A stretch of 57,990 bases of DNA from an uncultured Myxococcales bacterium (GCA_903955385.1 CAJBNH010000028.1:1-57990), one strand, 5' to 3'; positions 34,291-43,566 are shown, numbered from the stretch's first letter. Numbers and translations: made by a program. The notes: a model not told the origin generated them from the letters alone.

Positions 34291-35778
34291 ATGAAGTCCC
34301 GCCAGACGATCGCGTACGACCGCTTGGTCGAGATCGCGCCCGACGCACCCGCGACGACGCCCGCGAACCTGCCGGAGTGGGCGAGGCTGGAGATCCTGCA
34401 GGGCATGTCGGCCGACGCGATCGAAGAGCTGCGCCAGGCCATGGAGGTGGTCGAATTCGCCCCGGGCGACGCGATCCTCCATGAGGGCGACGACGGCGAC
34501 GACATGTACATCCTGGACAAGGGCACCGTGCGCGTGCAGGTGCGGGGAACCAGCAAGGCCGCCACGTTCGAGCGGGTGTTGGAGTCTCCGGCACTGTTCG
34601 GCGAGATGGCGCTGATCACCCACGCACCCCGAACGGCGTCCGTCCTTGCGGAAGAGCCGGCGCGCTGCCTGCGCATGTCCAGCGAAACGTTTCAGGCGGT
34701 CGCCGCGCGCACGCCCGGGGTCGCTGCCTTCCTGACGCGCATCGTCGGCGAGCGGCTGCTCGAGGCCAAGACCATCCACCACGTCGGAAAGTACAAGGTA
34801 ATCGGACGGTTGGGCGCGGGCGCGGTCGCCACGGTGTTCGAGGCGGTGCATCCGGGGCTGGAGCGAACCGTTGCGCTGAAAATGCTGTCGCACGCGCTGG
34901 TGCACCACCCCAGTTTTGCCAATCAATTCCAAGATGAAGCCAAGATCGTCGCCCAGCTGGACCACGACCACATCGTGCGGGTGTTCGACACTGAGAAAGC
35001 GTACGGCACGCACTTCATCGTCATGGAAAAGCTGTCCGGCTGCACGCTGGACGACATCATTCAGGGCGGCACGCGGCTGGCTTGGGGCGCCGTACAGCGA
35101 ATCCTGCGCGAGATCGCCGGCGCCTTGGACTACTCGCACAAGAAGGGCCTGCTGCACCGCGACATCAAGCCGTCGAACGTGTTCCTGACCAACGACGACC
35201 GCCGCGTCAAGCTGCTGGACTTCGGCATCGCGATGAGTGTGACGGCGTCGGCCCCCGGCTCCAGCGGCCTGATGGGCACGCCGTACTACATGTCGCCCGA
35301 GCAGATCCGCGGCGAGACGCTGGACGGCCGGTCGGACCTGTATTCGCTGGGCATCCTGGCCTACGAGCTGATCACCCGCGACCTGCCGTTCGACGCCGAC
35401 GACCTGGACGCCCTGCTGGACAAGCACCTGACCGAGCCGATGCCCGACATGCGGACCAAGGCCGCCGACGTCCCGGACTACCTGATCCAGTTCGTGACCA
35501 AGGCGACGGCCAAGAACCCTGAGAATCGCTTTGCGAATTGCGGTGAGGCCGAGGCCTTCCTGCGCCTGAGCGCCGAGCTGCCGATCGTGCAGTCGATGGG
35601 CCTGGCCACCGTCGCCCTGTCCTACCACCCCACGCGCCGCAACCTGGTGATGGCGGCGTTGCAGGAGCTGCAGGAAGCCCTTGGCGGGCTGCCCGGGATT
35701 TCGGTGCTGTGCCGCGAGCTGCCCCACACCGGCACCGAACCGTCCGAGCCGCGGGGCCCCAGCAAACCGAAGGCCTGA
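34291..35778 (+). CDS. Ser/Thr protein kinase with N-terminal cyclic-nucleotide-binding domain
   Basis: A 495-residue kinase, apparently gated by a cyclic nucleotide. Residues about 28-158 form a CAP_ED/CNB domain with a phosphate-binding cassette FGEMALITHAPRTASV (E105, R114, T115). The protein kinase domain (168-450) is complete: glycine loop GRLGAGAVATVFEA, K197 in TVALKML, E216, HRDIKPSN (D291), LLDFGIAM (D310) and GTPYYMSPEQIRG. There is no membrane segment. The C-terminal 45 residues are uncharacterised, with a Pro-rich end. The ATG at 34291 lies 19 bases after the cyclase stop, so the enzyme that makes the ligand and the kinase that reads it should be co-made. This resembles a one-chain analogue of PKG/PKA. 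Confidence 0.92.
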   Translation: MKSRQTIAYDRLVEIAPDAPATTPANLPEWARLEILQGMSADAIEELRQAMEVVEFAPGDAILHEGDDGDDMYILDKGTVRVQVRGTSKAATFERVLESPALFGEMALITHAPRTASVLAEEPARCLRMSSETFQAVAARTPGVAAFLTRIVGERLLEAKTIHHVGKYKVIGRLGAGAVATVFEAVHPGLERTVALKMLSHALVHHPSFANQFQDEAKIVAQLDHDHIVRVFDTEKAYGTHFIVMEKLSGCTLDDIIQGGTRLAWGAVQRILREIAGALDYSHKKGLLHRDIKPSNVFLTNDDRRVKLLDFGIAMSVTASAPGSSGLMGTPYYMSPEQIRGETLDGRSDLYSLGILAYELITRDLPFDADDLDALLDKHLTEPMPDMRTKAADVPDYLIQFVTKATAKNPENRFANCGEAEAFLRLSAELPIVQSMGLATVALSYHPTRRNLVMAALQELQEALGGLPGISVLCRELPHTGTEPSEPRGPSKPKA

Positions 35779-35805
35779 GTCCTGACCCGCCTGCTGCCGG
35801 AGGAA

Positions 35806-36861
35806 TCAGCGCAAGACCGCAGAGTAGTTCGCGATCTCGCCCGTCAGCCCGTGTGCGACGAAAGGTGCATTGGGCACACACTCGATCTGCCCTTGCACAA
35901 GATCGCGGGTCGCCGCGCAGATCAGTACTTGTCCAGGCTGCGCACGGACTTGCAGGCGCGCGGCCAAGTTGACCGGGGTGCCCAGCACCGTATAGGACAG
36001 CTGCCGCTCCGCACCAAAGTTGCCGACGAAACACGGGCCGCTGGCGATGCCCATGCGGACCGCCAACGACTCGCCCAGCCCGGCCTCTCGCCACAGCGGC
36101 TGCAGCTCGGCCAGCTTGGCCTGCATCTCGAGCGCCATGCGCACCGCGACAACGGCGTCCTGCTCTGGACCTCGGGTCACCGGGTCGCCGAAGAACACCA
36201 GAATCGCGTCGCCGATGTACTTGTCCAGCGTGCCCTGGTGGCGGTGGATGATGTCGGTCATCGCTTGAAAGTAGTGGTTCAGCAGGCGAGCCATCACGGC
36301 CGGGTCCAGCTGTGCCGTCTGGCGTGTGAAGCCCACGATGTCGGAAAAGAAGAGCGTCAGGTCCTTGCGCTGGCTGACGACGCCTTCGGCAACCTCTCCC
36401 CGGCGGATCGAGCTGGACAGCAGCGGCGACAGGTAGGAGGAGTAGCGCTGCGAAAGCTCCGCCAGCTCCAACTGCGTGCGACGCAAGGCCAATTGCAGTC
36501 GCACGCGCTTCAACACCACGGGGGGACGGATCGGCTTGGTGATGTAATCGACCGCGCCGATCTCGAAGCCTTCCGTCTCGTCGTCGGTCTCGCTGTTCGC
36601 CGTCACGAAGATCACGGGGATGTCGGCGGTGCGCGGGTCGGCCTTGAGCTGACGGCAGACCTCCTTGCCGTCCATCTCGGGCATCATCACGTCCAGCAGG
36701 ATCAGATCGGGCAACGGGTCCTGACTGCAGATCCGCAGGGCACGCGCGCCTGAGGTGGCCGCCTTGACGCGATACTCTGCCGACAGGGCCCGCGACAGCA
36801 CCTCGAGATTCGCCGGCATGTCGTCGACCACAAGCAAAGTCGCGGTCTTGTCGGTCCCCAT
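35806..36861 (-). CDS. Response regulator-class III adenylate cyclase (canonical Lys)
   Basis: A 351-residue paralogue of the cyclase at 33183, on the opposite strand, sharing long stretches such as QDPLPDLILLDVMMP and DPRTADIPVIFVTA. The receiver has D57 and the DYITKPIRPP Lys. The cyclase domain has D174 in FFSDIVGFT, K214 and D218 in LDKYIGDAILVFFG, and SYTVLGTPVNLAARLQ. Lys and Thr at the purine-specifying positions fit an adenylate cyclase. The ATG at 36861 directly precedes the receiver; an ATG 14 codons upstream is possible. It converges on the kinase gene, ending 27 bases from that gene's stop. Confidence 0.9.
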   Translation of the reverse strand: MGTDKTATLLVVDDMPANLEVLSRALSAEYRVKAATSGARALRICSQDPLPDLILLDVMMPEMDGKEVCRQLKADPRTADIPVIFVTANSETDDETEGFEIGAVDYITKPIRPPVVLKRVRLQLALRRTQLELAELSQRYSSYLSPLLSSSIRRGEVAEGVVSQRKDLTLFFSDIVGFTRQTAQLDPAVMARLLNHYFQAMTDIIHRHQGTLDKYIGDAILVFFGDPVTRGPEQDAVVAVRMALEMQAKLAELQPLWREAGLGESLAVRMGIASGPCFVGNFGAERQLSYTVLGTPVNLAARLQVRAQPGQVLICAATRDLVQGQIECVPNAPFVAHGLTGEIANYSAVLR

Positions 36862-37069
36862 CTCTCTTGCCCCCGCCGCAGCCCGGTGCTCAGCAGCCCC
36901 CACGGCATCGCGGAGTGTTCACGATACGCGGCAAATTGTCATGGTGTGTGAACAGGGTCGGCCGCAAGCTGTTGCACACGGTCAAGGCTAGGACCACACT
37001 TCGCCGTCAATCTTCCCGTGGCGGAGATGGCTCCCCCCCCCGCCCACCACGACGAAGTGGCCAGGGATC

Positions 37070-38185
37070 ATGGCGAACAACCCCAGCATGTCCTCCGCGC
37101 GAGAAACGGTGCTGATCGTCGATGACTCGCCGGCCAATATCGCCGTGCTTGTGTCGTTGCTGCAGCCCCTGTACCGCGTTCGGGTGGCCAATGGTGGCAT
37201 ACGGGCGCTTGCCGTGGCGCAGAGCGAGCCGCTTCCCGACCTGATCCTGCTGGACATCATGATGCCGGACCTGAACGGCTATCAGGTGATCGAGCAGCTG
37301 CGCGAGCTGCCGGCGACCCGCGACGTCGCGGTCGTGTTCGTCACCGCCCTGCACCACGCCGAGGACGAGGAGCGCGGTCTGGCCGCCGGAGCCGCCGACT
37401 ACATCACCAAGCCCATCCAACCGTCGGTGGTGCTGGCCCGCGTGCGCACGCAGCTGGACCTGAAGCGCGCCCGCGACATGATGCGCGACCAGAACGCGTA
37501 CCTGGAGGCCGAAGTTGCCCGGCGGATCTCTGAGACGCTGACGGTGCAAGAGGTGGCCATCCGTGCGCTGGCCCGTCTGGCCGAGACCCGCGACCTCGAG
37601 ACGGGCAACCACCTGCTGCGCACCCAATCTTATGTGCGGCTGCTGGCCGAACACCTGCGGACCCACCCGGTGCATGGCCCAACGATGACCGCCGCCCACG
37701 TCGACCTGCTGACCAAGTCGGCTCCGTTGCACGACATTGGCAAGGTCGGCATTCCCGACTCGGTCCTGTTGAAGCCCGGTCGCCTGACGCCCGAAGAACG
37801 CTTGGTCATGGAGACCCACGCGGCACTGGGGGCGGCAGCCATCGAGCAGGCCGAGGCGGACACGGAACAGCGCATCGAATTCCTGAGTGTGGCCAAGGAC
37901 ATCGCGCGCAGCCACCACGAACGCTGGGACGGCGGCGGTTACCCCGACCACTTGGCCGGTCAGAACATTCCGCTGAGCGCGCGGCTGATGGCGGTGGCGG
38001 ACGTGTTCGATGCGCTGACGACGCGCCGACCCTACAAAGAGGCGATGCCGTTCGGCCAAGCGGTCGACCTGATCATCCAGGGCAGCGGCAATCACTTCGA
38101 CCCGGACATCGTCGACGCGTTTCTGGCCAGACTGGCCGACTTTCAGGCGATCTCCGAGCGCAACCAGGACAACCGCGCCGCCTGA
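37070..38185 (+). CDS. Response regulator-HD-GYP phosphodiesterase
   Basis: A 371-residue RpfG-type protein predicted to hydrolyse c-di-GMP. The receiver (about 12-128) has D18/D19, D62 in LLDIMMPDLNG and the DYITKPIQP Lys. The HD-GYP domain (about 155-355) has HDIGKVGIPD (H221, D222), LLKPGRLTPEE, HHERWDGGGYP (282-292) and RLMAVADVFDALTTRRPY, all catalytic and signature residues present. It lies divergent to the second cyclase across about 200 bases. Its receiver is close in sequence to those of the cyclases, suggesting shared ancestry or shared kinase input. An ATG six codons downstream is an alternative start. Confidence 0.93.
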   Translation: MANNPSMSSARETVLIVDDSPANIAVLVSLLQPLYRVRVANGGIRALAVAQSEPLPDLILLDIMMPDLNGYQVIEQLRELPATRDVAVVFVTALHHAEDEERGLAAGAADYITKPIQPSVVLARVRTQLDLKRARDMMRDQNAYLEAEVARRISETLTVQEVAIRALARLAETRDLETGNHLLRTQSYVRLLAEHLRTHPVHGPTMTAAHVDLLTKSAPLHDIGKVGIPDSVLLKPGRLTPEERLVMETHAALGAAAIEQAEADTEQRIEFLSVAKDIARSHHERWDGGGYPDHLAGQNIPLSARLMAVADVFDALTTRRPYKEAMPFGQAVDLIIQGSGNHFDPDIVDAFLARLADFQAISERNQDNRAA

Positions 38186-38202
38186 TCGGGCCATTCCGAT
38201 CA
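38183..38202. terminator. Hairpin between convergent genes
   Basis: Perfect seven-base stem TGATCGG/CCGATCA with a six-base loop, overlapping the HD-GYP stop codon and lying 11 bases from the end of the convergent hydrolase gene. There is no U-run, so it would be a weak or factor-assisted, possibly bidirectional, terminator. Confidence 0.4.
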
Positions 38203-38212
38203 CGCAAGAAGG

Positions 38213-40765
38213 TCAGGGGGCCGCGACCACCGGCTTGCCTTGCACCAGACTGGCGACGAACAGCTGCAGCTGGCGAAAGGCAGACTTGTCGTTGAAGGCG
38301 ACAAAGTGGCCGTCGTAGGGCAACCCGTCGAACGCGTTGGCGGCAACCGGCTGGTACTGCACCGTCACCCCCCAGGTCACGCTGCCGTCGGATCCCAAGA
38401 CGCCCAAGGAAATCGGCAGCTTCGCTGTCGCCATGCCCAAATCCTCAGCCGCATCGAACCACTTCGGCGTCGGGTCGGGCGCCCCCATCACCCCCTGCAT
38501 CGCCGCCGCAAACAGGCGCGTGGTCACGGGTGGTGTGTAGTGGTCGTCGTGTCCGTAAATCTGCAGGGTCGGCAGGGGCTTGGACAGCGGCGCGGCGTGC
38601 AGCAGGTGGCCCGACAGCTGGGGGTCCACGGGCTCGAAGTAGGTGGCCATCAGGTTGAGGACCGGGTGGCGCTCGTCCAGGTTGAGCTCCTGCAACACGA
38701 ACCGCAGGCCCAGCGAGGTGTCGATCGGCTTCGTCTTGCCCAGCAGCCCGTGAATCAGCGACCCGCCCGCGCCCGAAAACACCGCCCCCGCGATCCCCTT
38801 GCGGTACGGCAGGATGGCAGGACCGGTCGTGCCGCCCTGCGAATGCCCCATGAAGATCAGGTGGTTGGGATCGAAGCGAACCACCCCGTCCACGCCCGGC
38901 ACCAAGCCCTGATAGGCGGTCGCCCAGCGCTGCAACGCCACGAGATCGGCCGCGCCCTGCAGGAACCCGCCGCGCGAGGCCACCGGGTTGGCGATGTTGT
39001 AGACCAGCTGGCCGGGGTCGATGTCGGCGCCGCGCCGGGGCCCGTGCATCGGCATGTCGAGGGTCAGGGTCGCGACATGGACCTCTGCGCCGGTCGGCAG
39101 CGTGATCGTGCCCAAGCCATCGCCCAACATGTCGGCCCCGGAACGGAACGAGCCATTGGTGCCGTGCGCAAACAGCACCACCGGCCAACCGCCCGCAGGC
39201 ATGCCGGTCTTGGGAATCGTCACCGCCATGCACACGTTCTCGGTGCCAGCCGCGACCGGCAGGCCGCCCTGCCACTGCAGTCCGCCGCCCTCCTCCAGAT
39301 ACGGTCGCGTGCCGTGCTGCCAGACCGGCACCTGCAAGCGAACATGGAACTCGTTGAATACGTTAGATGTTTTTGACGGACACCCGCGCGGATCCGGCAG
39401 CCCGGCCTTGCCCTCGTCCGACTGGGCCCAACCCGGCGTCGCGCAAGGGGAAGTGACCCCGGGCGAGCAGCGGACCATCGACTGCGACAGCTTGGCCAGC
39501 GGGGCCTGCTCAGCCGCTTGATTCAGCGCCTGCACGATCTCCAGCGGGTGACCGGTGGTGAAGACGGTGGCCTGAACGACGCGCCGCGGATTCAGTCCCA
39601 GCCCCGGCAGCGACGCGCGCACACCTGCGTACTGCTTCCATGCCGGCTGCAGCGCTGGGTCGTCGGGAGGCGTCGGTGCCAACACGGCAAGCAGGTCGGC
39701 GGAAGGCAGCGCACCGGGACCCGGCACGGCAGGGCGGATGGCGTCGGTGACCAGCACGGCATAGGTCGTGTCCGGCTCCAGCAGCATCCCGCCGCGCGGC
39801 CGCACGTAGATCCGGTTGCCGCACATGTACTTGTCGCGGGCTGACAGGAACGAGACGTCGATCGGCGGCACGGCCCCGGGCGTCAGGCGAATCAGCCGGA
39901 CCGCGGGATCCAGCCCTTGGGTCGACAGGGAGGCGGGGTCCAGCGCGCGATTGAAGCGCAGGTAGATGCCCGTCGACAGGCCAAAGCCCTTCGCCTCGCT
40001 GCCCAGCGCCACAGCCACCCGGTCCACCGCATCGAACCCGACGACGCCGGGGCCCGGGCGCGGGTGGTCAGACAGATCCAGGAAGCCGTCCTTCATCCTG
40101 AGATCGTTGGGGAAAGGCAGGTCGTAGAAGGCCGAGTTCTCGCCCTGGCGCGGCACGCGGAACACGCCCTGGAAGGACTGATCGGCCTCTTCGTCCTCAG
40201 CGCATTCGACCCCGGCAAACAGGTCGGGGTAGAGGACCAGGCTGCCCGCGACACACTGCATCCGCTCTGGGGAGCACGCGAGCCCCGGGAGACAATCCAG
40301 CAAATTCTGGCACTTGCCACCGATATCCTTGGCGCCCGGATGCACCAGATGGCACTCGCCCGCGACGCCGATCTGCAAGCACTGCAGGCCCGACTGGCAC
40401 TCGACCGCGGTCACGCACGACTCGCCGACCCCCATCTGGCCGGCCGGCGAGCAAAATCCCGACCAGCCGCACTGCATGTTCGGCAGGCACTCGGCCGTCA
40501 GCAAACACGCGCCGTCCTTGGGCGTCTTGCCGACCGGTTTGCACTTGCCCGACGTGCACGCCAAGCCAACGCGGCAGTCCGTCGTCGCCTTGCACACCTG
40601 ATTCACGCCCTTTCCCGCGAACCGCGGCAGTGGTGCGGCGTCACTCTGGGCGTCGGCGACATCGTGCTGGAACGTGCCCTCACAGCCGCCAGCCAGCGAC
40701 AACCAGACCACCCAGACGGGCAGCAGCGCCAAAGCGCCACGGTGCGGTCGGCAGCGCGCCCTCAC
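38213..40765 (-). CDS. Cys-rich lipoprotein with alpha/beta-hydrolase domain
   Basis: An 850-residue exported protein with lipobox SLAGGC (C28). Residues about 50-190 form a Cys-rich array of CxxxxxC-GLxC type units (CRVGLACTSGKC, CQSGLQCLQ, CLPGLACSP). The remainder resembles large bacterial lipases/hydrolases: an Ig-like stretch, then an alpha/beta-hydrolase core with nucleophile elbow GHSQGG (Ser near residue 641), oxyanion-side FAHGTNGS and a late IYGHDDHYTPP that could carry the acid. The start is GTG at 40765, overlapping the stop of the upstream lipoprotein (GTGA). It is the last gene of a three-gene coupled operon. Substrate unknown; an ester is likely. Confidence 0.75.
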   Translation of the reverse strand: MRARCRPHRGALALLPVWVVWLSLAGGCEGTFQHDVADAQSDAAPLPRFAGKGVNQVCKATTDCRVGLACTSGKCKPVGKTPKDGACLLTAECLPNMQCGWSGFCSPAGQMGVGESCVTAVECQSGLQCLQIGVAGECHLVHPGAKDIGGKCQNLLDCLPGLACSPERMQCVAGSLVLYPDLFAGVECAEDEEADQSFQGVFRVPRQGENSAFYDLPFPNDLRMKDGFLDLSDHPRPGPGVVGFDAVDRVAVALGSEAKGFGLSTGIYLRFNRALDPASLSTQGLDPAVRLIRLTPGAVPPIDVSFLSARDKYMCGNRIYVRPRGGMLLEPDTTYAVLVTDAIRPAVPGPGALPSADLLAVLAPTPPDDPALQPAWKQYAGVRASLPGLGLNPRRVVQATVFTTGHPLEIVQALNQAAEQAPLAKLSQSMVRCSPGVTSPCATPGWAQSDEGKAGLPDPRGCPSKTSNVFNEFHVRLQVPVWQHGTRPYLEEGGGLQWQGGLPVAAGTENVCMAVTIPKTGMPAGGWPVVLFAHGTNGSFRSGADMLGDGLGTITLPTGAEVHVATLTLDMPMHGPRRGADIDPGQLVYNIANPVASRGGFLQGAADLVALQRWATAYQGLVPGVDGVVRFDPNHLIFMGHSQGGTTGPAILPYRKGIAGAVFSGAGGSLIHGLLGKTKPIDTSLGLRFVLQELNLDERHPVLNLMATYFEPVDPQLSGHLLHAAPLSKPLPTLQIYGHDDHYTPPVTTRLFAAAMQGVMGAPDPTPKWFDAAEDLGMATAKLPISLGVLGSDGSVTWGVTVQYQPVAANAFDGLPYDGHFVAFNDKSAFRQLQLFVASLVQGKPVVAAP

Positions 40766-41649
40766 AGCTTGCCCCCTGCGATGTCGAGCACGCTCAGCAC
40801 GACCTCAGGCTGGAAGTCGAATAGCACGCCGCCGCCCGTCAGGCGCACCGAGTACAGATCCGGCTGGGCGACCGACAGCCGCTGGTAGACCTCTACCCAA
40901 AGGGGCTGGCCACCGACGATGGCCTTGCGAATCTCCTGAGTCACGTGTGCTTCGGGGTCGAGCTCGAAGCGTCTGGGCGTCTCAGGCGTGATCTCCATCA
41001 GCCACGGCCCCTGGACCACAGCCGTCTCGTCCGTGCTGTCGGGCATGGCGAGTCCCAGCTCGAAGTCGCGGAACAAGCTTGTGATGTCGGTGTCCTTGCC
41101 GCCCTGCAGCTGCTTGAAGGCGAGCTCGTAGAAGCGCATCCGGACCTGAACGATGGCGGCGGGCGAGGTCCCCGTCAGCATCCCCGCGACCTTCTGCGCG
41201 GTGGCCTCGTCGATCAGCTGGACCTGGTAGCGCGTCTCCAGCCGCATGCCGACAAAGCCCTTGCACTCGTCCTGGCAACGGTCAGGGCTGCCGCAATTCA
41301 CAGCCGTCACGGTCAGTTGCCTCAGGTTTCCTGAGGTCGCCAGCACCTCGGCCTGCTTGACCTCACCCCGGCACTCGCCCGTCAGGACCATCAGCCCTTG
41401 CAGGTGCGCCAGCGTGCTTGCCTCATACGACCCGGGTAGCCCCGGCAGCTCGGGCGGCAGTGAGGCCCCGGTGACCAACTTGTCGCCGATCAAGGCGTCG
41501 ATGCTGGGCCAGCGAAAGTCGTAGCTGACCCGCTGCAACTGACCGGAACCGATGGTCAACTCGGTGGCCGCCTCGACGAACCCGCAGGCCGATGCGACCA
41601 GGCACGCCAGCCCAAGAAAGACACGGTGGAGGACACGCCGCCGACTCAT
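40762..41649 (-). CDS. Lipoprotein of unknown function
   Basis: A 295-residue protein with lipobox VASAC (C22). It is predicted to be beta-rich, with a Cys cluster in NCGSPDRCQDECKG that probably forms disulfides. No family is recognised. ATG at 41649 overlaps the stop of the outer-membrane protein gene (ATGA), and its own stop overlaps the GTG of the hydrolase gene. The tight coupling suggests that the three products act together at the outer membrane. Confidence 0.7.
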   Translation of the reverse strand: MSRRRVLHRVFLGLACLVASACGFVEAATELTIGSGQLQRVSYDFRWPSIDALIGDKLVTGASLPPELPGLPGSYEASTLAHLQGLMVLTGECRGEVKQAEVLATSGNLRQLTVTAVNCGSPDRCQDECKGFVGMRLETRYQVQLIDEATAQKVAGMLTGTSPAAIVQVRMRFYELAFKQLQGGKDTDITSLFRDFELGLAMPDSTDETAVVQGPWLMEITPETPRRFELDPEAHVTQEIRKAIVGGQPLWVEVYQRLSVAQPDLYSVRLTGGGVLFDFQPEVVLSVLDIAGGKL

Positions 41650-43400
41650 TGCGCCCCTCCGCGACCGTAGCTGAAGCCCAGCTCCACGTTCATGTTGAAG
41701 TCGACGACGTGCTTGAAGAAGCTGTCGGGCCCGATGCCGTAGGGGGTCAGCGCCTCTGCGTTGATGTGCAGCCACTCCGCCAGGCGATAGCGGGCCTTGA
41801 CCAGCAGCAGGTCGCTTGCCGTGCTGTTCCAGACGACCAGGTCGGCGGCTTGGATGGCGTTGCGGCGGTGCAGGGTCGCCAGCAGCTGCAAGTTCTCCCA
41901 CCGGGGGACTTCCATGTGAACAAACAGGTGGTTGTCCGGGGTCTGGTCGTTGACCTCCAACCCCACGGCGAAGGCAAACCAGTCGCCTGCCTTCCAGCTC
42001 GCCTCCAGATAGCCGCCGCGCACCGTCTGGTCGGCCGGGCGGCCCAGGACCTGCTGCAGCTTGGTGCCGTTGGGGTCCGCCCAGCGCTGGTCCAAGCGAT
42101 ACTGCACCCGCTGGACCTCGTACAGCACGTCGAAATAGCCCGGCAGGTAGTTGCCGTCGTACAGACGCGCCTCTGCACGAAACCGCAGGGCGTGGCGCCG
42201 GTGTTCGCCCAGGTTCAGCCGCAGCAGATGTCCCCAGGTCGCGCCGCCGGGACGCACCTCTCGCGTCGGCACGTGGACGAAGCCCGGCGCGTCGGGATTG
42301 TCGGTCGGCAGCCCCGACACCAGCCACGAGGCGTCCACGTAGGTCTTCCAGTCGACCGCCGGGGTGTCGACGAGCTTGATCTCGGCATCGGCGCCGTAGG
42401 CCACCACCTGAGTCGACAAGTACACGGGCTGAAAGCTCTTTTGGTTGATTTCGTACTCGCGCAGCCGCCGCCCGTCGTCGTCGACGTCGGCCAGATCCAA
42501 GCGATTGCGCAGTGGGGCGTCCAGATCGGCCACTGCCGACGCGCCCAATGAGAACGAGCGCAACAGGTAATTCTTGCGGTCGATGAAGCTGAGCGGCTTG
42601 AAAAACACGAGCGCGCCCATGACGTTGGGGGCCGTCACGTCGTTGAGGAACGTCTCCGCGCCGCCGAAGTCGCCGAATCCGTCCAGCTGAGCGCTCACGC
42701 GGCGGGTGTTCAGGTTCACGTTGGGGTTGTAGCGCCGCAGCTGCGTGCCATGGCCCAGCGTGCTGGCCTTGAAGGCGTTGACGTCCAGGTAGAAGTGCTC
42801 TTCCTTGCCTCCGTACTGTAGCTGGCGGATGACTTGGGCGAAGTCGCTGGGCTCGTTCCAGTCGTCCATGCGCAGCTTGCCCAGTCGGCTCCAAGCCTTG
42901 TCGGGCCGCGAGTCGTACAGCTCCAGCCGAATCGGCACGCCCAGCGACATCGTGATCGGGCGGTCCGCAAGCGTGCTGGACCAATTGAACTCGGGCGTCA
43001 GTGCACCGAAATACTGGTCGCCGATCCGCTCAACGCCCAGCACGGCACCCACGCGGTTCTGCCACGGCACCAGACCCATGGCGCCCACGTTGGCCAGCTC
43101 GCCCTCAATGAAGCGGTCGCTGCGCTTGGGCGGTGCTTTGCCCACCGGGTTGGCCGCTGCCGAAGGCACCGCGCCGGTCTTGGGCGGGACGGCGGGCTTG
43201 TCCGACGCCACCGCGGTCGCGGGGGCGGGCAAGGGCACCGGAATGGGGGGGGGAACGGCAGCACGCTTGGGGGCAGGTGCTTCTTGCACAAAGTCGGGTG
43301 GCGGCGGTGCGGGGTCGTCCTCTTCAGCCAACGCGTACCCGGGCCAGCCCGCGAGGGCCAGCGCGAGACAGTAGGCTGTGCTGGCCCAAAGCGCCCTCAT
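41646..43400 (-). CDS. Predicted outer-membrane beta-barrel protein
   Basis: A 584-residue exported protein with a signal peptide (LALALAGWPGYALA, cleavage near residue 25). A Pro/Ala-rich linker follows, including a VPPPIPVPLPAP stretch. From about residue 95 there are many alternating amphipathic strands (SLGVPIRLELYD, ALRFRAEARLYDG, GGYLEASWKAGDWFAFAVGL), and the protein ends in a strand with aromatic residues (VELGFSYGRG). No family is recognised; size and pattern suit a barrel of 16 or more strands. ATG at 43400 was chosen because it starts the signal peptide. It heads the coupled operon to 38213. Confidence 0.68.
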   Translation of the reverse strand: MRALWASTAYCLALALAGWPGYALAEEDDPAPPPPDFVQEAPAPKRAAVPPPIPVPLPAPATAVASDKPAVPPKTGAVPSAAANPVGKAPPKRSDRFIEGELANVGAMGLVPWQNRVGAVLGVERIGDQYFGALTPEFNWSSTLADRPITMSLGVPIRLELYDSRPDKAWSRLGKLRMDDWNEPSDFAQVIRQLQYGGKEEHFYLDVNAFKASTLGHGTQLRRYNPNVNLNTRRVSAQLDGFGDFGGAETFLNDVTAPNVMGALVFFKPLSFIDRKNYLLRSFSLGASAVADLDAPLRNRLDLADVDDDGRRLREYEINQKSFQPVYLSTQVVAYGADAEIKLVDTPAVDWKTYVDASWLVSGLPTDNPDAPGFVHVPTREVRPGGATWGHLLRLNLGEHRRHALRFRAEARLYDGNYLPGYFDVLYEVQRVQYRLDQRWADPNGTKLQQVLGRPADQTVRGGYLEASWKAGDWFAFAVGLEVNDQTPDNHLFVHMEVPRWENLQLLATLHRRNAIQAADLVVWNSTASDLLLVKARYRLAEWLHINAEALTPYGIGPDSFFKHVVDFNMNVELGFSYGRGGAQ

Positions 43401-43566
43401 CGTGCCGCCTTCGTGTCCTTCGGACGAGACCCGACGACGCCGTGCCCTCAGACGCGGGTCATTCTTGTGCGGGCCTGCTGCGGTGTAAAGGCCGAACGTG
43501 AAGCGCGAACCGCGTGAAGCGCGGCTGGACGGTTCCCCCCACGGGCTCTCCGGGCACGTCAGGTGC

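Noticed and set aside
41650-42984. Upstream extension of the small lipoprotein frame (to 740 codons)
   Set aside because: The extension lies antiparallel in frame-shifted register within the outer-membrane protein gene; the lipoprotein signal peptide begins at 41649 with an ATGA overlap.
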